From NCBI RefSeq assembly GCF_001905345.1, contig NZ_LFBV01000001.1, positions 1,623,321-1,687,320 of the forward strand: a DNA stretch of 64,000 bases. The letters run 5' to 3'. The stretch comes from Streptomyces uncialis (GTDB lineage: Bacteria; Actinomycetota; Actinomycetes; Streptomycetales; Streptomycetaceae). Below the pieces are notes generated by a model. The model was not told where the DNA came from. It did not search any database and was given only the letters and a program-made list of their open reading frames with translations. How positions within the stretch are numbered: position 1 is the first letter of the stretch; the number at the start of each line of letters is the position of its first letter. This document shows positions 7,487 to 18,884 of the stretch, in pieces. Both the position numbers and the translations under genes were made by a program.

Positions 7487-9772
7487 ATGTCCCACGACGG
7501 CCTCAGCACGCGCGCGGTGATGCGCTCGGTCGCCTTCCTGACGGCGGGCGCCCTCACGCTCCCGGTCCTCACGGCGTGCAGCTCGGACGACCGGGCCTCG
7601 GCACCCGCCGCCGCCCAGGACATCGCCCTCACCCCCCGCGACAAGGTCGCCGACGGGGCCACGCTCACCTGGGCCGTGGACGCCCTCCCCGAGACCCTCA
7701 ACGCCTTCCAGGCCGACGCCGACGCCGCCACCACCCGGGTGGCCCAGGCCACCCTGCCCGCGATGTTCCGTCTCGACGCCCAGGGCCGCCCCCAGCGCGA
7801 CCCCGACTTCCTGGAGTCCGCCGAGGTCGTCGAGACCGAACCGCGCCAGGTCGTCCTCTACAAGCTCAACCAGCAGGCGGTGTGGAGCGACGGCCGGGAG
7901 ATCGGCGCCGACGACTTCGCCGCCCAGTGGCGCGCCCTGTCCGGCAAGGACACCGCGTACTGGACGGCCCGCAACGCGGGCTACGAACGCATCGAACGTA
8001 TCGACCGGGGCGCGAACAACCTGGAGGTACGGGTCACCTTCGCCAAGCCCTTCGCCGACTGGCGCGCGCTGTTCACCCCGCTGTACCCCAAGGACGTGAT
8101 GGGCACGCCCGACAGCTTCAACGACGGGGCGCGCGGCAAGCTGAAGGTGTCCGCGGGCCCCTTCGCCGTGCAGAAGTTCGACACCAAGGCGGGCGAGGCC
8201 ACCCTCCAGCGCAGCGCCCGCTGGTGGGGTGGCCCCGCCAAACTCGACAAGCTCGTCCTGCGGGCCGTCCCCCGCGACAAGCGGGCCGCCGCGCTCGCCG
8301 CGGGCAAGGTCGACCTGGCCGAGGTCGATCCCGGTGAGGCCCGCCGGATCGCCCTCGCCGCCCGCGACCGGGGCACCTCCGGCCCGCTCGCCCACGGCCC
8401 CGGCGCGGCGATCACCCCCGGCCAGGCCCTGCGTTCCTGGGCCCTCGCCCACGGTGAGGACGAGGAGGCGGCCGAGGCGGAGCAGCTCGCCCGGGCCCGT
8501 ACCCGCAAGGCCGTCGAGAAGTACGCCGACGAGCAGGCCGGACTGCGCGACCTCACCGTCCGCAAGTCACTGGAACCCGCCTACACCCAGCTGGCCCTCA
8601 ACGGCTCCACCGGTCCCCTGTCCGACGAACGGGTCCGCCGCGCGGTGGCCCGCGCGCTGGACCGCGCCGAGCTCGCGTCCGTCGTCCTGTCGCCGCTCGG
8701 GCTGCCCGCGAAGCCCGTCGGCAGCCATCTCGCGCTCGCCGGACAGCCCGCCTACACCGACAGCAGCGGCGCGCTCGGCAAGCAGGACACCGCCGAGGCC
8801 CGGGCCCTGCTCGCGGACGCGGGCTGGGTCCCCGGCGGCCCGGTCAAGGGCACCAAGGACGCCAAGGACGCCAAGGAGAAGGCGGAGGACGACGCGAAGA
8901 AGGCCGGGGCCGACCCGGACAAGGCATCGGGATCAGGCCAGGACGGCTCCGACGGCGCGTACATCGTGGGCCGGGACGACCCCAAGCCCGGCGACCTCCC
9001 CGTGTCGCTCCCCGCGCCCGCCGCCGCGGCCCAGCGGACCGCCGTCGCGCGTCAGGCGGCCCTGTTCGCCCCGGCCGCCGGGGAGGACGGCGAGCAGGCC
9101 CGCCGCCAGGACGGACCCCAGCGGATCGGGCAGGGCGGCGCCCCCGGCGCCTACGCGCCCAAGGGCACCGCCGCACCCCGGGACCCCAGCGCCGGCGCGT
9201 CCCCCGCCGAGGCCGCGGCCGGACCGCTCGCCAAGGACGGCAAGCCGCTGACCCTGCGGTTCGTCCTGCCCTCCGGACCCGGCTCCGAGGCCCTGCGGGC
9301 CGTGGGGGAGCGGATCTCCCGGATGCTGGAGCGGATCGGCATCCGCACCGAGACCACGAAGGTCGCGGACGACAGCTACTTCAAGGACCACATCGCCTCC
9401 GGGCAGTACGACCTGGCCCTCTACTCATGGCCGGGAACCGCCTATCCCGCGACGGACGCCCGGCCCATCTACGCCAAGCCCGTGCCCGCCGCCGACGGCT
9501 CGCTCAACGTGGAGCAGAACTACACCCGGGTCGGCACCGACCACATCGACCAGCTGCTCGACCAGGCGTCGAGCGAGCTGGACGAGAAGCGGTCGCGGGA
9601 CCTGGTGCGCCAGGCCGACGCCCGTATCTGGGCGGCGGCCGGCTCGATCCCGCTCTACCAGCGCCCCGAGCTCGTCGCCGTCCGTAAGAACGTCGTCAAC
9701 GCGGGCGCCTTCGGCTTCGAGACCCCGATCTACCAGAACATCGGCCTCGCCAAGTCCCCCGGCCGGAAGTAG
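7487..9772 (+). CDS. LpqW-like family-5 extracellular solute-binding lipoprotein
   Basis: Product of 761 residues; ATG at 7487 with GGAGGT six bases upstream. A lipoprotein signal peptide ends in the lipobox LTAC. Two SBP_bac_5 (oligopeptide-binding) lobes follow (LTWAVDALPETLNAFQADAD early; LRFVLPSGPGSEALRAVGER late), but a Lys/Ala/Asp then Pro/Gly-rich low-complexity stretch of about 130 residues (about 453-583) is inserted between them. No permease or ATPase genes adjoin it; its neighbour is typA. M. tuberculosis, as I recall, has the same pair (LpqW beside TypA), where LpqW acts in cell-envelope glycolipid synthesis rather than transport. So a non-transport envelope role is likely here, as inference. 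Confidence 0.85.
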   Translation: MSHDGLSTRAVMRSVAFLTAGALTLPVLTACSSDDRASAPAAAQDIALTPRDKVADGATLTWAVDALPETLNAFQADADAATTRVAQATLPAMFRLDAQGRPQRDPDFLESAEVVETEPRQVVLYKLNQQAVWSDGREIGADDFAAQWRALSGKDTAYWTARNAGYERIERIDRGANNLEVRVTFAKPFADWRALFTPLYPKDVMGTPDSFNDGARGKLKVSAGPFAVQKFDTKAGEATLQRSARWWGGPAKLDKLVLRAVPRDKRAAALAAGKVDLAEVDPGEARRIALAARDRGTSGPLAHGPGAAITPGQALRSWALAHGEDEEAAEAEQLARARTRKAVEKYADEQAGLRDLTVRKSLEPAYTQLALNGSTGPLSDERVRRAVARALDRAELASVVLSPLGLPAKPVGSHLALAGQPAYTDSSGALGKQDTAEARALLADAGWVPGGPVKGTKDAKDAKEKAEDDAKKAGADPDKASGSGQDGSDGAYIVGRDDPKPGDLPVSLPAPAAAAQRTAVARQAALFAPAAGEDGEQARRQDGPQRIGQGGAPGAYAPKGTAAPRDPSAGASPAEAAAGPLAKDGKPLTLRFVLPSGPGSEALRAVGERISRMLERIGIRTETTKVADDSYFKDHIASGQYDLALYSWPGTAYPATDARPIYAKPVPAADGSLNVEQNYTRVGTDHIDQLLDQASSELDEKRSRDLVRQADARIWAAAGSIPLYQRPELVAVRKNVVNAGAFGFETPIYQNIGLAKSPGRK

Positions 9773-10204
9773 CGCCTCCGGCCGTTCCCCGACCGGCCCC
9801 CGGTCCATGACCCGACCGGGCCAGGCCCCCACCGGCCCGTGACCTGGCCGAACAGCGACCCCCGGCCCAGGCCCCGCCCGGAGCACGAACACCGGCGCGG
9901 GGCCTCGGCCGTCCGCACCAGAACCCTCAGAACTCCCTCAAATCCCTTGCCGCCCCCCGCACGGGCCCTGCACTGTCGAACCACCCCCCATTGACCCCCG
10001 GAAATCACCCGGACCAGCGGATTCCCCCCAGATCCGCCTCCCCGCCCCGCGGGCTGCGTGGCCGCCGTCCCCCACGACCCGCGGAGGCCACCCCCCGCGG
10101 GGCCCCGTACGATGGGGTGAGGCCGTGGCGTGTCCAGCCCGGCATGGCGCCGTACAGCAGTCGTACGAGCAGCCGTCCACTCACCCCGGGAGAAGCGCCG
10201 CAAT
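9773..10204. other. intergenic region upstream of typA
   Basis: No supported gene. The first 120 bases are built of repeated CCGGCCC/GACC blocks that can fold on themselves and may end transcription of the lipoprotein gene. The remainder is C-rich leader before the typA ribosome site. No clear -35/-10 pair is visible. Confidence 0.5.
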
Positions 10205-12103
<1,899 letters not shown>

Positions 12104-12128
12104 TCGTTTCTCCCTCGCATCGTGACGC

Positions 12129-12156
12129 GGCCCCCCGGCCCTTCGGCCGGGGGGCC
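12129..12156 (+). terminator. typA terminator
   Basis: Perfect 12-bp stem GGCCCCCCGGCC / GGCCGGGGGGCC with loop CTTC, 25 bp after the typA stop. There is no U-tract, as usual in Streptomyces. Confidence 0.85.
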
Positions 12157-12937
12157 GTCACATGCCCGCACGACGGCACGCACGGTGACGGCGGCGGGTC
12201 TCCCGGGGCGCGCTCCGACCGCACGGCCGCCGACGCACGCCGATCGCGCCGACGGTGACGGAGTGTGACCGGGACGGCCGCCGCGGCGATGATCAGGGCC
12301 GCTGGGCCGGGCCGCCCCGGGATATGACAGATCCGGGACGGGTGACGGCTCGCGGCGCGGTCGTACGGAAGCCGGGTCCCGCTGACCGACGGGTCAGGAG
12401 CGGGAGGCGCAACCGGGCCGGATACGGGGCGAGTTGGACATCCGACCGGCATGGCGGCGGTCGACAGGCCGTACCGGTGTGTTAGGGGAAGACCCCTGCG
12501 GGGTAGCGTTCTACGCGCGGGGACCGGGGCGCCACGTCCGCACCGCTCCCCTCCTGTTCGGGTGATTGTTGCTTATCTCACCTTACGCCCGGCTACGCAA
12601 CCGCTTTTCCTCCCGATGTTGTCCGAAATGCGGACACCGTTGACCGATAGATATGTAACACGTCCGTTTCGCGGCCATCTATATCGGATCGGTTTGTCCG
12701 GATTTTGGGAGAAGTACACATCAGGTGTGATCTAACCGAGACCAAAAGAGTGTGGTCGGGCCGTAGTCCATGGCTAATAGTTGACCGCGTAGAGCTCGGG
12801 TCAATGGGTCACGCGCTGTGGGGAGCGCCGACTCACGAGCACACTTGGGTACCCGATCGTCGCCGTCAGGGGTGTCGGCGTGATCGGAAGTGCCCTCATT
12901 CGCAGTGAACCAAGTGGACTCATGAGGAGGAAAACCC
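12157..12937. other. long leader/promoter region of first oligopeptide transporter operon
   Basis: 781 bp without a supported gene. The part from about 12560 to 12800 is clearly less GC-rich than its surroundings (for example GATAGATATGTAACA and CTATATCGGATCGG), which suggests a promoter and regulatory zone. TTGACC occurs at 12640 and 12781 as possible -35 boxes, but neither has a convincing -10. The end carries the AGGAGG ribosome site (12925-12930) of the binding-protein gene. Short frames here have no coding signs. Confidence 0.5.
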
Positions 12938-14566
12938 ATGCGCGGTGCCAAGAGCGCCAAGTGGGTCGCCATAGCAGCGGTTGTGGCGCTGGGTGCAACC
13001 GCCTGTGGCGGCGGCGAGAGCGGCGGCAAGGACAGCGGCAACAAGGGTGCGGTCGACCCGAACGCCAAGTTCTCCGTAGAGGTGGGCGAGCCGGAGAACC
13101 CGCTTCAGCCGGCCAACACCATGGAGTCCAACGGCAGCATCGTCACTCGCGCGCTGTTCTCACAGCTCGTGAACTACGACGCCAAGGGCAACATCGAGAT
13201 GGTCAACGCCGAGTCGGTGGAGACCAAGGACAACAAGACCTACACGGTCAAGCTGAAGGCCGGCTGGAAGTTCCACGACGGCACCCCCGTCACCGCCGAG
13301 TCGTACGTCAAGGCGTGGAACTGGGCCGCGAACCCGAAGAACAAGCAGAAGAACAGCTTCTGGTTCTCCGACATCAAGGGTTACGCCGAGGTCTCGCCCA
13401 CCAAGGGCGCCCCCAAGGCCACCGAGCTGTCCGGTCTGAAGGTCGTCGACGAGACCTCCTTCACGATCGAGCTGTCCACCCCCATCCCGTACTACGTGTA
13501 CAAGCTGGGCTACGAGGTCTTCTCGCCGCTTCCCGAGTCCTTCTACGCGGACCCCGCGAAGGCGGGCCAGAAGCCCGTCGGCAACGGCCCGTACAAGTTC
13601 GTGAACTGGCAGCACAAGAAGCAGATCGAGGTGGCGCGCTACGACGCGTACACCGGTCCTGACAAGGCCAAGAACGGTGGTGTGCTCTTCAAGAACTACA
13701 CCAACCTGGAGACGGCCTACGAGGACCTGAAGTCGGGCAACGTCGACGTCCTGCGTCAGATCGCCCCGAAGGACCTGCCGGTCTACAAGCAGGACCTCGG
13801 TGACCGCGCGGTCGACGGTTCGAACTCGGCGATCCAGACGATCGCTCCCGCGTTCTACACCGACCAGTTCAAGGACATCGACCCCAAGGTCGTCAAGGGC
13901 CTGTCGATGGCGATCGACCGGGAGACCATCACCAAGACGGTCCTCCAGGGCACTCGCGAGCCCGCGACCGGCTGGGTCGCCCAGGGTGTCCTCGGCTACC
14001 AGGAGAACGCCGCCGGCGACGCCGTCAAGTTCGACCCCGCGAAGGCCAAGGCCCTCATCAAGGAGGGTGGCGGCGTCCCGGGCAACAAGATCACCATCCA
14101 GTTCAACGCGGACGGCGGTCACAAGGAGTGGGTCGAGGCCGTCTGCGGCTCGATCACCCAGGCGACCGGTGTCGCGTGCACCGGTGACTCCAAGCCGGAC
14201 TTCCAGGCCGACCTCCAGGCGCGCGCCGCCGAGCAGGTCAAGTCCCTGTACCGCAGTGGCTGGAACCTGGACTTCCCGATGAACGCCAACTTCATCCGGG
14301 ACCTGTTCGGGACGAGCTCCGACGGCAACCAGAGCGGCTTCTCCAACAAGGAGATCGACGCTCTGATCAAGGCCGCCGACGGCGCCAAGTCGCTGGAGGA
14401 GTCCACGAAGCTGTACCAGGAGCTGGAGAAGAAGCTTCCCGAGTACATGCCGAGCATCCCGCTCTGGTACTACAAGGTCAACGCTGGTTACTCCGAGAAC
14501 GTCAGCGACGTCAAGTACAACCAGAAGGGCGACCCCGTTCTGACGGACGTCCAGGTCAAGAAGTAA
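12938..14566 (+). CDS. oligopeptide ABC transporter substrate-binding lipoprotein (operon 1)
   Basis: Product of 542 residues; ATG at 12938 with AGGAGG 7 bases upstream. The signal peptide ends in the lipobox GATAC followed by a GGGESGG linker. SBP_bac_5 domain: GWKFHDGTPVTAESYVKAWN and VGNGPYKFVNW are typical of OppA/DppA proteins. It captures peptides outside the membrane for the permease/ATPase complex encoded downstream. Two inverted repeats lie between it and the permease gene, which should let the binding protein be made in excess. It is a diverged paralogue of the protein at 21207-22853. Similar to BldK-type peptide transporters of Streptomyces, but gene order alone does not prove it is BldK. 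Confidence 0.93.
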   Translation: MRGAKSAKWVAIAAVVALGATACGGGESGGKDSGNKGAVDPNAKFSVEVGEPENPLQPANTMESNGSIVTRALFSQLVNYDAKGNIEMVNAESVETKDNKTYTVKLKAGWKFHDGTPVTAESYVKAWNWAANPKNKQKNSFWFSDIKGYAEVSPTKGAPKATELSGLKVVDETSFTIELSTPIPYYVYKLGYEVFSPLPESFYADPAKAGQKPVGNGPYKFVNWQHKKQIEVARYDAYTGPDKAKNGGVLFKNYTNLETAYEDLKSGNVDVLRQIAPKDLPVYKQDLGDRAVDGSNSAIQTIAPAFYTDQFKDIDPKVVKGLSMAIDRETITKTVLQGTREPATGWVAQGVLGYQENAAGDAVKFDPAKAKALIKEGGGVPGNKITIQFNADGGHKEWVEAVCGSITQATGVACTGDSKPDFQADLQARAAEQVKSLYRSGWNLDFPMNANFIRDLFGTSSDGNQSGFSNKEIDALIKAADGAKSLEESTKLYQELEKKLPEYMPSIPLWYYKVNAGYSENVSDVKYNQKGDPVLTDVQVKK

Positions 14567-14584
14567 CCGCAAACAGCCCGTGAC

Positions 14585-14622
14585 CCCACGGGACCGGCCC
14601 ACGCGGCCGGTCCCGTCGTGGG
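14585..14622 (+). terminator. intra-operon hairpin after binding-protein gene
   Basis: Long stem CCCACGGGACCGGC (14585-14598) paired with GCCGGTCCCGTCGTGGG (14605-14622, one bulge), 18 bp after the binding-protein stop. Probable attenuator or mRNA-stabilising structure that lowers permease expression. Confidence 0.7.
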
Positions 14623-14640
14623 ACGGACGGGCGGCCGGGG

Positions 14641-14683
14641 GGCCCTTTCCCCGCGAACTCAGCAGGTTCGCGAGGAAGGGGCC
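14641..14683 (+). terminator. second intra-operon hairpin
   Basis: Seventeen-base arms GGCCCTTTCCCCGCGAA and TTCGCGAGGAAGGGGCC pair with two imperfect positions around loop CTCAGCAGG. It lies 34 bp before the first permease start, so two stems in series separate binding protein from permeases. Confidence 0.65.
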
Positions 14684-14717
14684 TGACGGCTGCCGCTGTG
14701 ACTGACATGGAGGCACG

Positions 14718-15650
14718 ATGGGGCGTTATGTCGCACGACGACTGCTCCAGATGATCCCGGTTTTCATCGGGACGACCCTGCTGATCTTCCTCATGGTCTA
14801 CGCCCTGCCCGGTGACCCCGTGCGCGGGCTCTTCGGTGACAAGGGCGGCAGCGAAGCGACGATCGCCGCGCTGAGACGTGAGTACGGCTTCGACCAGCCG
14901 ATCCTCGTGCAGTACTTCAATTACATGAAGGACATGGTCCTGCACGCCGACTTCGGTACGCAGGTCGCCAGCGGGCGGCCGGTGACCGAGATCCTGGGCG
15001 AGGCGTTCCCGGTGACGGTGCGGCTCGCCGCCATCGCGTTCACCATCGAGGTGATCCTCGGTATCGGTCTCGGCGTCATCGCCGGTATGAAGGCCGGAAA
15101 GCTCGCCGACACCCTGATCCTGCTCTTCTCGCTGCTGCTGATCTCGGTCCCGGTGTTCGTCCTCGGCTTCATCTTCAAGACGGTGTTCGCCTTCCAGCTC
15201 GGCTGGCTGGAGCCGAACGTCAACGACTCCATGAACATGGGCGAACTACTGATGCCGGCCATCGTGCTGGCCGCGGTCTCCCTGGCCTATGTGGGGCGTC
15301 TGACCCGTACCTCCGTCGCGGAGAACCTGCGCGCCGACTACATCCGCACCGCCGTCGCCAAGGGCCTGCCCAAGCGCCGGGTGGTGGGTGTGCACCTGAT
15401 GCGCAACTCGCTGATCCCCGTGGTCACCTTCCTCGGCACCGACATCGGCGCCCTGATGGGCGGCGCGGTCATCACCGAGGGCCTGTTCAACATCCAGGGC
15501 GTGGGCGGCACGATCTTCGACTCCATCCAGCGCCGCGAGGGCACGACCCTGGTCGGCCTGGTGACCGTCCTGGTCCTCATCTACCTCGCCGCCAGCCTGA
15601 TCGTCGACCTGCTGTACGCGGTCCTGGACCCGAGGATTCGCTATGCCTGA
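14718..15650 (+). CDS. oligopeptide ABC transporter permease, DppB/OppB type (operon 1)
   Basis: Product of 310 residues; ATG at 14718 after GGAGG. N-terminus MGRYVARRLLQMIPVFIGTT begins the first membrane helix. About six helices follow, with the binding-protein-dependent transport signature region LTRTSVAENLRADYIRTAVA (EAA-like loop contacting the ATPase). It forms half of the membrane channel with the next gene product. Its last 8 bases (ATGCCTGA) contain the next gene's start. Confidence 0.94.
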   Translation: MGRYVARRLLQMIPVFIGTTLLIFLMVYALPGDPVRGLFGDKGGSEATIAALRREYGFDQPILVQYFNYMKDMVLHADFGTQVASGRPVTEILGEAFPVTVRLAAIAFTIEVILGIGLGVIAGMKAGKLADTLILLFSLLLISVPVFVLGFIFKTVFAFQLGWLEPNVNDSMNMGELLMPAIVLAAVSLAYVGRLTRTSVAENLRADYIRTAVAKGLPKRRVVGVHLMRNSLIPVVTFLGTDIGALMGGAVITEGLFNIQGVGGTIFDSIQRREGTTLVGLVTVLVLIYLAASLIVDLLYAVLDPRIRYA

Positions 15651-16587
15651 TCTGACAAAGACCGCCGCCGACGCCGCCGTGCAGGAATCCGTTCCCACGG
15701 TGGAACAGGCACCGCAGCCGAAGGCGGAGAAGGCACGCAGCCTCTGGGGCGACGCCTGGATCGATCTGCGACGCAACCCCATCTTCATCGTCTCCACGGT
15801 GATGATCGCCCTTCTGCTGGCGATCACGGCCTTCCCCGGCCTGTTCACCAGCGCCGACCCGATCGTCGGCGACCTCCAGAACAACTTCCTGAGGAAGCCC
15901 GAGCTCGGGCACTTCTTCGCACCGGAATGGCTCGGGTATGACGGTCAGGGCCGCAGCGTCTATGCCCGTGCCATCTACGGCACTCGTGCCTCCGTCATGG
16001 TCGGCATCGGCACCACCGTGCTGGTGACCCTGCTCGGCGGGATCATGGGCATGCTCGCCGGTTACTACGGCGGGATCATCGACTCGATCCTGTCGCGACT
16101 GACCGACATCTTCTTCGGTATCCCGTTCCTGCTCGGCGCGATGGTCGTCCTGAACTCGTTCACGGACCGCACCGTCCCGATCGTCATCGGCGCGCTGGCC
16201 TTCCTGGGCTGGACGCAGACCGCGCGCGTCATGCGCGGTTCGGTGATCACCATCAAGCAGGCCGACTACGTCCAGGCCGCCAAGGCGCTCGGCGCGGACA
16301 CCAAGCGGATCCTCTTCCGCCACATCCTGCCGAACGCCGTCGCGCCCGTGATCGTCGTCGCCACCATCTCGCTGGGTGTCTACATCTCGGCGGAGGCCAC
16401 GCTGTCCTACCTGGGCCTCGGCCTGAGCGGCGTGTCATGGGGCAACGACATCTCCACGGGCGGCAACCAGATCCGTGTGGCGCAGCACATCATGCTGTAC
16501 CCGTCGATCCTGCTCAGCATCACGGTGCTGTCGTTCATCATGCTCGGTGAGGCCGTCCGCAACGCCCTTGACCCGAAGACACGCTGA
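15643..16587 (+). CDS. oligopeptide ABC transporter permease, DppC/OppC type (operon 1)
   Basis: Product of 314 residues; ATG at 15643 overlaps the previous gene by 8 bp, implying translational coupling. A cytoplasmic N-terminal tail of about 45 residues leads into the OppC-type conserved start (ARSLWGDAWIDLRRNPIFI). About six membrane segments follow, with the EAA-loop region QADYVQAAKALGADTKRIL. It pairs with the DppB-type subunit to form the pore. Confidence 0.94.
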   Translation: MPDLTKTAADAAVQESVPTVEQAPQPKAEKARSLWGDAWIDLRRNPIFIVSTVMIALLLAITAFPGLFTSADPIVGDLQNNFLRKPELGHFFAPEWLGYDGQGRSVYARAIYGTRASVMVGIGTTVLVTLLGGIMGMLAGYYGGIIDSILSRLTDIFFGIPFLLGAMVVLNSFTDRTVPIVIGALAFLGWTQTARVMRGSVITIKQADYVQAAKALGADTKRILFRHILPNAVAPVIVVATISLGVYISAEATLSYLGLGLSGVSWGNDISTGGNQIRVAQHIMLYPSILLSITVLSFIMLGEAVRNALDPKTR

Positions 16588-16598
16588 GGGAGGCGTAC

Positions 16599-17662
16599 GT
16601 GACCACCATCGAGAAGACCGCACCGGTCCCGGGTCCCCGGGACGCCGCCGAACAGGGCGGACCCCTGCTGGACGTCCGTGACCTGCACGTCGAGTTCCAC
16701 ACCCGTGACGGAGTGGTCAAGGCCGTCAACGGCGTCAACTACAGCGTCGACGCGGGCGAGACCCTGGCCGTGCTCGGTGAGTCCGGCTCGGGCAAGTCGG
16801 TGACCGCGCAGGCGGTCATGGGCATCCTCGACATGCCGCCGGCGAAGATCCCGCAGGGCCAGATCCTCTACCGCGGCCAGGACATGCTCACCATGTCCGG
16901 CGAGGAGCGGCGCAAGATCCGCGGCCAGAAGATCGCCATGATCTTCCAGGACGCCCTGTCCTCGCTCAACCCGGTCCTCAGCGTCGGCTACCAGCTCGGC
17001 GAGATGTTCCGGGTCCACCAGGGAATGTCCAAGAAGGCGGCCAAGGCCAAGTCCATCGAACTGATGGACCGGGTCAAGATCCCGGCCGCCTCCTCCCGGG
17101 TCAGCGACTACCCCCACCAGTTCTCGGGCGGTATGCGCCAGCGCATCATGATCGCGATGGCGCTCGCCCTGGAGCCGGACCTGATCATCGCGGACGAGCC
17201 GACCACGGCCCTCGACGTGACGGTCCAGGCCCAGGTCATGGACCTGCTCGCGGAGCTCCAGCGCGAGTACAACATGGGCCTGATCCTCATCACCCACGAC
17301 CTCGGTGTCGTCGCGGACGTCGCCGACAAGATCGCGGTGATGTACGCGGGCCGGATCGTCGAGACCGCGCCGGTCCACGAGCTGTACAAGCGCCCCGCGC
17401 ACCCGTACACCAAGGGCCTGCTCGAATCGATCCCGCGCCTCGATCAGAAGGGCCAGGAGCTCTTCGCGACGCGATCAAGGGCCTGCCGCCCAACCTGCTG
17501 CGGGTCCCGAGCGGCTGCGCCTTCAACCCGCGCTGTGTGATGGCGCAGGACGAGTGCCGCACCGATGTCCCCGTGCTGCACGCGGTGACCGAGCGGGACG
17601 GCTCCGCACTCCCGGGCCGCCGCTCCGCCTGCCACTTCTGGAAGGAGACGATCCATGGCTGA
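16599..17662 (+). CDS. oligopeptide ABC transporter ATPase, OppD/DppD type (operon 1), C-terminally frameshifted
   Basis: GTG at 16599 after GAGGGAGG. Walker [11 protein letters not shown], signature FSGGMRQR and Walker [10 protein letters not shown] are intact. After GQELFA the frame breaks: the 5-bp direct duplication CGCGACGCGA at 17465-17474 shifts translation, giving a 313-residue protein stopping at 17540 with an unrelated tail. Removing five bases restores a frame to TGA 17660-17662 encoding [20 protein letters not shown] and the usual Cys-rich C-terminus (C..C...C....C), as in the paralogue at 24861-25835. The restored frame keeps the 8-bp overlap with the next start. So the change is recent, or a sequencing/assembly error. 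The lost part is the oligopeptide-ABC C-terminal domain. Confidence 0.85.
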
Positions 17663-18818
17663 CTCCCCGAAGCTCTCGAAGTCCGGCGAGCCGCAGGACG
17701 CCGCCGTCATGCCGAACGTCTCCGGTGTGACCGTGGTCGACGCCCACTCCGAGGCCGAGGCGGTCGCCGCGGTCGAGGCGCCGGCCGAACGCGGTGAGCC
17801 GATCCTCCAGGTCCGCGGGCTGAAGAAGCACTTCCCGCTGACCCAGGGCATCCTCTTCAAGAAGCAGATCGGCGCGGTCAAGGCCGTCGACGGTGTCGAC
17901 TTCGACCTGTACCAGGGCGAGACGCTCGGCATCGTGGGTGAGTCCGGCTGCGGCAAGTCGACCGTCGCCAAGCTGCTGATGACCCTGGAGCGGGCCACCG
18001 CCGGTGAGGTCTTCTACAAGGGCCAGGACATCACCCGGCTGTCGGGGCGCGCGCTGAAGGCGGTGCGCCGCAACATCCAGATGGTGTTCCAGGACCCGTA
18101 CACCTCGCTGAACCCCCGGATGACGGTCGGCGACATCATCGGTGAGCCGTACGACATCCACCCCGAGGTGGCGCCCAAGGGCGACCGGCGCCGCAAGGTG
18201 CAGGAACTCCTGGACGTGGTGGGGCTCAACCCGGAGTACATCAACCGGTACCCGCACCAGTTCTCCGGCGGTCAGCGCCAGCGCATCGGCATCGCCCGCG
18301 GCCTCGCGCTGAACCCCGAGATCATCATCTGCGACGAGCCGGTCTCCGCGCTCGACGTGTCCGTGCAGGCGCAGGTCATCAACCTGATGGCCAAGCTCCA
18401 GGACGAGTTCAACCTGTCCTACCTGTTCATCGCGCACGACCTCTCGATCGTCCGGCACATCTCGGACCGGGTCGGGGTGATGTACCTCGGCAAGATCGCC
18501 GAGATCGGTACGGACACGGAGATCTACGACCACCCGACACATCCGTACACCCAGGCGCTGCTGTCGGCGGTGCCGGTCCCGGACCCCGAGGCCCGCGAGA
18601 ACCGTGAGCGGATCATCCTCACCGGGGATGTGCCGTCACCGGCGAACCCGCCGTCCGGCTGCCGGTTCCGTACCCGCTGCTGGAAGGCGGAGGAGCGGTG
18701 TGCGGAGGAGGTGCCGTTGCTGGCGATCCCCGAGCGGTTCCAGGGGTCGGACTCGCCCGCGGCGCATGAGTCCGCGTGTCATTTCGCCGAGGAGATGGAC
18801 GTGGTCCACGCGACCTGA
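17655..18818 (+). CDS. oligopeptide ABC transporter ATPase, OppF/DppF type (operon 1)
   Basis: Product of 387 residues; ATG at 17655 inside the end of the preceding (restored) frame. An Ala/Glu-rich N-terminal extension of about 50 residues precedes the ATPase domain. Walker [11 protein letters not shown], signature FSGGQRQR, Walker [13 protein letters not shown], and a C-terminal Cys motif ([10 protein letters not shown]...ERC...SACHF) are all present. It energises peptide uptake together with the OppD-type subunit. Its central part is nearly identical in DNA to the paralogue at 25828-27093. A terminator follows 12 bp after the stop and closes operon 1. Confidence 0.95.
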   Translation: MADSPKLSKSGEPQDAAVMPNVSGVTVVDAHSEAEAVAAVEAPAERGEPILQVRGLKKHFPLTQGILFKKQIGAVKAVDGVDFDLYQGETLGIVGESGCGKSTVAKLLMTLERATAGEVFYKGQDITRLSGRALKAVRRNIQMVFQDPYTSLNPRMTVGDIIGEPYDIHPEVAPKGDRRRKVQELLDVVGLNPEYINRYPHQFSGGQRQRIGIARGLALNPEIIICDEPVSALDVSVQAQVINLMAKLQDEFNLSYLFIAHDLSIVRHISDRVGVMYLGKIAEIGTDTEIYDHPTHPYTQALLSAVPVPDPEARENRERIILTGDVPSPANPPSGCRFRTRCWKAEERCAEEVPLLAIPERFQGSDSPAAHESACHFAEEMDVVHAT

Positions 18819-18830
18819 TCCCCCTCCCCG

Positions 18831-18860
18831 AAGCGCCCCCTCCTCCCGAGGGGGCGCTTT
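18831..18860 (+). terminator. terminator of transporter operon 1
   Basis: AAGCGCCCCC (18831-18840) pairs with GGGGGCGCTT (18850-18859), loop of 9, followed by TTC. It lies just after the operon's last stop and just before repeat locus C. Confidence 0.85.
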
Positions 18861-18884
18861 CGCGTTTCCCGGGGGCCGCGGGTC

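Noticed and set aside
12255..12735. Two short open frames upstream of transporter operon 1
   Set aside because: No ribosome sites, low-complexity R/G-rich translation or no recognisable domain; the region is better explained as a promoter/leader.
12938..18818. Calling operon 1 or 2 the bldK locus
   Set aside because: Both operons begin with the binding-protein gene; in S. coelicolor, as I remember, a permease gene (bldKA) comes first. Without sequence comparison the name would be a guess.
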